64,000 nucleotides of DNA from Stentor roeselii. Its lineage: Eukaryota > Ciliophora > Heterotrichea > Heterotrichida > Stentoridae. Below, piece after piece: positions 58,699-64,000 of this stretch. The position numbers were made by a program, and so were the translations under genes. The first letter of the stretch is position 1, and each line of letters starts with the position of its first letter. The notes under the pieces are model-generated. The model had not been told where the DNA came from, searched no databases, and was given only the letters and a program-made list of their open reading frames with translations. The stretch covers positions 1 to 64,000 of the forward strand of contig RSEH01000232.1 in NCBI GenBank assembly GCA_006503475.1, in the 5' to 3' direction.

Positions 58699-60566
58699 TT
58701 TAAATTACTAATTAACATAATTATGATCATCAAGTCCTGCACTTAAAATCATTTACTAAAAGAAATTTTTATAGTGAAACCTTAAAATTGCTCTTTATAT
58801 TCTTTTTACAACTAACAAATACTAATTATTCATTTACTACAAAGGAAAATTGTTACACGCAAATAATTAAATCATTCAATCTTCATTAAATTTGATTTAA
58901 GCCTACTTATAAAAATTTCTCTTAAAATAAACAAATTTCTATAATTTTCAATTTTTCTTAAAGATTTTTTATTTTTTCAAGTTTCAATTTTATATATCAG
59001 TAAATTTTATATTAACTAGTTTATCGTCTTTACCTTTCATAATTACTAAAACTTTAACATAGATGTAAAAACATCTCATAATAAAATAACACTTATCGCC
59101 TTTACTTTTCATTATAACTAAACTTATCTAAAGCTCTATTTGCATTATATCATCAACAGAATGCAAGATATATAATCCACCAACTTTGATTGAACATTTA
59201 AGTAACATAGAGAAAATTTTTTTTACTTCTGTTATTAAATGATTGGCACATTTAAAGTTCTGTAACTCTTCTTCCTCAGTGAAATGATTTTTGAAGAATA
59301 CCAGTTGATGAAAAATGTTAGTTAAAGCTATTCTCGTTATATTTGAGAAATTTCATCTGGAATGAAATACGACAGTAAACCTTTAATTTATAAAGACTGA
59401 TGAGAAATAGATAAAAAATTGCAAGAATAATCATTTTTGAACAGAAAGTAAGCTATACAACCAAAAATAAAATAAAAAATTAGTCTCATCGCTCCACTTA
59501 TTATCAATCTCATAAAAATATTCTCAATAAAAAATCATTTTCTAAAAATTTGATTATTATCCATAAAGCCTCATACAAATCTCTAAAGCTTTTTCCAGTT
59601 TTATTATATCTTCGTTTTTCTTACTCCAATAAATTCAATAATAAAAATCATTCAATCTCTTCTCGAAATGAAGAGGCTACTTGTGTGAGTGTTGAAATAT
59701 TGATTCAACAGATAGATCATAGTAAAAGTAAAAGTTTTTTTTTGATTTTTGTGAATTTTTAAAGATTCTCTCTGCTTTGGGATTTGAAAAGTAAAAAAAG
59801 GAACTTCTGTTAATTTTTGTTTTCTTTTTTTTAGACTTTTTCGTATTCGCTGGTTCCATGCTGAAAGATTGGAAAACACCTTGTTGCCAAGGGATAACAA
59901 TCGGAATGTTTCGGGCACTTTTAGGGTTCTTGATTAGAAGCTATAATCGGAACTGGTGCCTTATTCTATATCCAATTATAATTCAAAAAGATGCATTTTT
60001 TTAAGAAATGATTAAGGAAAAGTTTAGTTTGATAGGAAATAGGGAGTTTGACTAGATATTCAATTAATTTTAACTTAGAATTTACATTTTTATAGTAAGA
60101 ATGTATAATTATATGATTAAGTCTTTATGAATATTATGGAATCGTATATTTTGTGTTTAAACTTCATTATCTAACAGGAAATAATCACACTATATGAATG
60201 ATATTACTATATTCAGTCATTTTTAGATTTCATAAATTAGATTCTTCTATAAACTTTCATATTTTAGAGGAGAAATTTCAAGTTGTTAACAGCTTATAAT
60301 TGTTTTCATATAACTAATCAAGATCAAAAGGCATAAAGATTTAAACATATTTCAAAATCAGAAAAACTAAAAAAAAACCAAGAATATCTGAATAATAAGA
60401 AAAATTCGATGTTTTTGATGAAAATTTTCTAAAGATCTTCTTATTACAGAGTAAAGTGCTGATAAGAGAAAACTTTATGTTTATATATGCTTTTAATTAA
60501 ACTCTTTAAGATTATTGTAATAAATTTTACCATTTATAAATATAGACATTATAAATATAAGTAGGC
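58425..60566. other. Intergenic between the multi-RING gene copies, with a copy-B-specific insertion
   Basis: About 2.1 kb. It is homologous to the region before copy A except for about 59430-60165, which has no counterpart there. This insert of about 735 bp is less AT-rich in part (59855-59965) and contains a minus-strand ATG ORF at 59677-59859 (60 aa, Lys/Phe/Tyr-rich, beginning MEPANTKKSKKKKTK). I cannot call it a gene. No terminal repeats are seen around the insert. Confidence 0.5.
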
Positions 60567-62390
60567 ATGTTACAAAAGAAGTCTAATTTCAACTTAAAAC
60601 TAAAAATGCAAATGCCAGATAAATTACAGAAAAAGAACGAAAAAGTCAAAGATGATGAAACAAAGGAAATGCAGGAAAAAGTAGATAAAAAATCACCTCA
60701 AAATGAAAAACAAGATCGACCTATAGCAGATACCATGAGAAGAAGCCTTTCGAAGGCAACTCCTTCGCAAAACAATAATTGTGTACGATCTAGCAAGAAT
60801 TTATCAAAGGCTCCTCATAAAAATGAAATCTTTAAGATAAATATTGAGTTTAATAAAAGAACTACAAACTGTGCGGACCCCTTATCCAAATGTGCGACTG
60901 AAGCAGCACTCAAATATATTCACCAAGACAAAAAATTTATTGAAGAAAAACTAAACAAAGAAGTAAAAATTCAATGCTTTAGCTGTCTAAAGATTTTAAT
61001 AATGGATAAAACTAAAGGAGACTTGTGTAAAGTACATACTTACTGTGGCAATTGCATAAAAAATCCTAGCGATTTATCAAAAATTAAATCAGAATGTGAA
61101 GAATGTTTCAATCAATTTCAGAATCGAATCAAAAAAAAGCAGGCATCCCCCATTTTTGAAAACAAAGAACTTTATTCACGTTCTCCAGATAAAAATGACT
61201 ATCAGCACCAACCAAAAATAATACATAACACTTCTATTAACAAATCAATTCTATCTGAAACTTTATCTTATGAATCACCTGTCAAATTTCATCAACCTAA
61301 TATAAATAATTCAAATGAACAATTTTTTGTAAATCCAATTGAAAAAAAAACAGTCCAAAACTGTCTTTGTATGAAATGTAAAAAAATACCATCAGAAAAT
61401 CAACTTCTTTGCACTCATAGTGTCTGTTTACTCTGCTTGATAAATTGTTGCTGTACAAAAATATTCAAGTTTTTCTCAGAATATCAGCAAAATTCAAGTA
61501 TTATTTATCATAAATTTTATTATCAATGTCCAGTGGAGGATTGTAATCAAGAGATTTTTGTTCCAACTAAAATGATTATCGAAAATTTTCACAAATATTA
61601 TTCAAGTCCAGATTTAAATTTTGATTTAAAACTCTTTGAAACTTGGATTCCATATTTTGATGGGATTCCTTTTTTAATAGAATTTAATTATAATAAGAAT
61701 GACCAAAATTTTTCAGAAAAAACTCAGAATTTAATTGGGAAATCTGAAATTTTTCTAAGGAATAATCTTAATAAGCCAGCAAATAATGATATTGTACTTA
61801 CTGAAAGTGTATTAGCAAAAAATTTAAAATCCAATTGTTATAAATGTAACAATTCTAATGAGGTAACAGCTTTTTTATGCAATCATAATATTTGCAAAGA
61901 ATGTTTAACTTATAGCTGCTGTTTAAGCATCAAAGATTTTTTAATTCAATATAAAATTTGTCCTGCTGTAATTAATTTCAGATTTGATTACTCCTGCCCT
62001 GTTTGCTATTCAAAGATATCAGTTCCAACAAATATGATTATTAAAAATTATTTTAAAACTAAAAAAAGGTTTGAAGAGTTTGAAGAAATTATGGAATATT
62101 TGGTAAATAATAAGAAAGATTTTGAAAGGTTGATTTGCTACTTCGATGGACTTTGCATCGCTTTAGAATAAAGGATAAAATAGATAGATAAAGTAATTAG
62201 TAAGGTTTAAAAATTAGAGTTATTATTATTGTATATTGATGAATAAAGTATTCAAATTAACTTAATAGAAAAAGTGTTTTGAAATTTTTTGATGTTTTAT
62301 TTTTAGGTTGAAGAGTTTGAGAATTTCTTATTGATATTTAATGAGATTTATTTAGACTTTATATAAAATTTGCTGAGAATTGATAAGAAC
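58699..62390. repeat. Tandem segmental duplication, copy B (about 3.7 kb)
   Basis: It begins with TTTAAATTACTAATTAA and GTCCTGCACTTAAAATC, matching the start of copy A, and ends past the 3' flank of the intact gene, where ATTGATGAATAAA and GAATTTCTTATT are shared with the 3' flank of copy A. It includes the copy-specific insert noted between 59430 and 60165. Confidence 0.75.
60567..62171 (+). CDS. Multi-RING-finger protein, copy B (intact)
   Basis: 534 aa. A charged Lys/Asn/Ser-rich N-terminus of about 120 residues is followed by three RING-like zinc modules: CFSC...CKVHTYCGNC...CEEC (about 137-180), CMKC...CTHSVCLLC...CPVEDC (about 270-330) and CYKC...CNHNICKEC...CPVC (about 425-480). After each of the last two comes the same block (IFVPTKMIIENF, KISVPTNMIIKNY), so they are an internal duplication. 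It may be a ubiquitin ligase. Copy A has one more zinc module at its N-terminal end. The gene is very AT-rich and probably lineage-specific. Confidence 0.75.
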   Translation: MLQKKSNFNLKLKMQMPDKLQKKNEKVKDDETKEMQEKVDKKSPQNEKQDRPIADTMRRSLSKATPSQNNNCVRSSKNLSKAPHKNEIFKINIEFNKRTTNCADPLSKCATEAALKYIHQDKKFIEEKLNKEVKIQCFSCLKILIMDKTKGDLCKVHTYCGNCIKNPSDLSKIKSECEECFNQFQNRIKKKQASPIFENKELYSRSPDKNDYQHQPKIIHNTSINKSILSETLSYESPVKFHQPNINNSNEQFFVNPIEKKTVQNCLCMKCKKIPSENQLLCTHSVCLLCLINCCCTKIFKFFSEYQQNSSIIYHKFYYQCPVEDCNQEIFVPTKMIIENFHKYYSSPDLNFDLKLFETWIPYFDGIPFLIEFNYNKNDQNFSEKTQNLIGKSEIFLRNNLNKPANNDIVLTESVLAKNLKSNCYKCNNSNEVTAFLCNHNICKECLTYSCCLSIKDFLIQYKICPAVINFRFDYSCPVCYSKISVPTNMIIKNYFKTKKRFEEFEEIMEYLVNNKKDFERLICYFDGLCIALE

Positions 62391-63771
62391 TTTATTATCG
62401 TCCTGATAAATCTTCATCTTTATTCAAAAACTTGGTTTTTCTATTCTTCGAGTATAATAAATAAATTATGATTGCAAATATAACTTGATTGATTATTTTA
62501 TTCTGAATTTTATGATATATAAGTATGATCGGTTTAGATGGAAAATTTTATCTAACTAAATATTGATTACAAATGATTTGAATTTTTATATATATTACAA
62601 ATTTTACTTAGACTTTAGAAATTAGAATAAATATAATATCAGATATTAAAGCAATAATTGTGAAAAATCTTAATGTCATCTGATTTGATAATGTAAATTA
62701 AAAAATATTTCAATGATTATGTAAAATTATGTGTAACTAGAAGTTTTTGATGTAAATCAAAACCTATACAACTTTTTATAAACCCAACATACAAAACTAT
62801 TTATAAGTATTAATTATAAATTTTTCATGATAAACGATTTTCAGGTATCTTATGAGCTACTTTTTTAGATATGCATAATTTAAATTCATTAGATATACCA
62901 AAGTTTATGAAATTTACTTCAGAAGCAGTCACCTTAATACTCAGATGGATAGAAAAAAAATGTTTAAATATTAAAACAAGTATTATTTCTATAAAAGGTC
63001 CTAAATTAACCGACTAATAACTATTTACTCTCAACAATCATTGACTCAGTCAATTCAATCCCTAGGCTATAGAGATTCAATAAATTTTCAATGAACAGAA
63101 AGCTTGACCATAATTTTTATAGTCGTTTTTAACTTAGATAGATGATATCAAAAGAGCAAACATTAATATCTCATCAAAATTAACTAAAACTGAGATGCAG
63201 TATCAAGAATTGTTTAAAAAGTTAAATGTCCAGGAATATAAAATTTACCATAAAAAATCGAGTTGGACTCAATACTCTTAAAGCAAAATATAAATCTTAA
63301 AAACATGCTTAACTATTACTTTATTATGATTATTTAATCATTACAACTGTGTTACCCTTATTAGGAATTCCACAAAAATGTTAATTTTATGCGATACTAA
63401 GGTGACCCAGGAATGAGTGATCAAATTATGAGTAGTGATTCGAAAAACACAAATATAATAACATCGGGATTTTAATGTCTTGATACTAGTTGAGTGAAAG
63501 GAAGATGAGAAGAAGATTTTTATTACGAAAAAAGAACAGTAATTAAAAAACTTTGAAGAAATCAACGAGTGTTTAAAAGAAAGTCAATAATAGTTATAGA
63601 TGGATGGTAAGTCTATAATGATTTAGATAGGATATGAATTATTTTCCAATTAACAAAATTTAAAATAAGAAAAACTAAATACAAATTAAAATCATACTAA
63701 AAATTTCTCAATCATATAAATAAAATTGAAATGAAAGTTGAAGATTTTATTAATATCGGCAAATAATCAAA
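62172..63771. other. Intergenic, AT-rich, no gene seen
   Basis: About 1.6 kb. The first 220 nt are the 3' flank shared with copy A. Beyond that I see no third copy, repeat, or credible ORF; a 74-codon minus-strand frame at 63341-63565 has a composition like its surroundings and no family. Confidence 0.4.
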
Positions 63772-64000
63772 CTAGCAAACATCATTAATTAAATCACTAA
63801 AGATTTTAAATAGCCTTCCACTGTACTCCTTAGGGCTAACCTCTAAATTTTCCTGATGTTTGACTGGTTTCTTAAAAATCATCTTAATCCTCTTCCACAT
63901 TCCAAACTCCTTCCAAATCCCAATAATACTTATTTCATAAGACTCAAGCACTCCTTCAACAAAGTATCTAGAATCAACCTTAAACCCAGGTTCATAAAAG
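63772..64000 (-). CDS. 3' end of an unknown gene (partial)
   Basis: The minus-strand frame is open from the right edge to a TAG at 63772-63774 and encodes the last 75 residues: FYEPGFKVDSRYFVEGVLES, then aromatic/basic IWKEFGMWKRIKMIFKK, ending in DLINDVC. The coding-like composition contrasts with the adjacent AT-rich intergenic DNA. Family not recognised. Confidence 0.6.
   Translation of the reverse strand, partial: FYEPGFKVDSRYFVEGVLESYEISIIGIWKEFGMWKRIKMIFKKPVKHQENLEVSPKEYSGRLFKIFSDLINDVC

Overview
The window looks like the macronuclear genome of a heterotrich ciliate, most likely Stentor or a close relative. The DNA is AT-rich and gene-dense. TAA, TAG and TGA all act as stops (the PP2C, Rab and CFAP97-type genes end in TGA), which argues against the UGA=Trp code of Blepharisma. 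Three genes are only readable if an intron of exactly 15 nt is removed, and 15-nt introns are a Stentor hallmark. Cilium and centriole genes are common: TBC1D31, two CFAP36 paralogs, a hinderin-like protein, a CFAP97-domain protein, an IQCE-like coiled coil and three beta-tubulins.

Layout. 1-7.1 kb: the end of a Cys-rich gene, an unknown gene, GPN2, a tight plus-strand run (unknown, TrmL-like methyltransferase, Myb/SANT-like, four-TM protein), then a UBE2J2-type E2 divergent from a PP2C phosphatase. 7.8-18.1 kb: an unknown gene, an ankyrin protein, TBC1D31, a head-to-tail minus-strand run CFAP36b > CFAP36a > hinderin-like with gaps of 1 and 10 nt, and a Rab. 18.7-24 kb: a divergent and a canonical beta-tubulin, then two unknown genes whose start codons are 8 nt apart. 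24-29 kb: a cyclic-nucleotide-binding-domain K+ channel, an MDR oxidoreductase, and the two intron-bearing genes (CFAP97-type and unknown). 29-32 kb: a repeat-rich, AT-rich stretch with one orphan ORF and a 42-nt minisatellite. 32-42.4 kb: IQCE-like/EF-hand protein, small unknown genes, a vacuolar sorting receptor, Snu114/EFTUD2 with a 15-nt intron, and an IQ/EF-hand protein. 42.5-50.3 kb: a small membrane ORF, a decayed gene, a DUF3228 protein, an FHA protein, unknown genes, a zinc-finger/coiled-coil protein ending in CaaX, and a third, divergent beta-tubulin. 50.8-54.1 kb: an 1113-aa protein that joins ubiquitin-like/PB1-like regions, a vWA domain, an E2 catalytic domain and a C-terminal U-box. 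55-62.4 kb: an AT-rich tandem duplication of about 3.65 kb carrying multi-RING genes, one copy interrupted by two in-frame TAA codons. The right edge holds the end of one more gene.

Common themes are cilium assembly, ubiquitin signalling (UBE2J2-like E2, UIM-bearing CFAP36, the vWA-E2-U-box fusion, multi-RING proteins), vesicle traffic (Rab, TBC, VSR) and Ca2+/K+ signalling. Intergenic distances are extremely small: stop codons 1 nt apart on opposite strands, same-strand stop-to-start gaps of 1, 2, 6 and 10 nt, and divergent start codons 8, 9 and 24 nt apart. Promoters and UTRs must therefore be very short, overlap neighbouring coding sequence, or be shared.

All functional calls are by eye from motifs and remembered family sequences; no database search was run.
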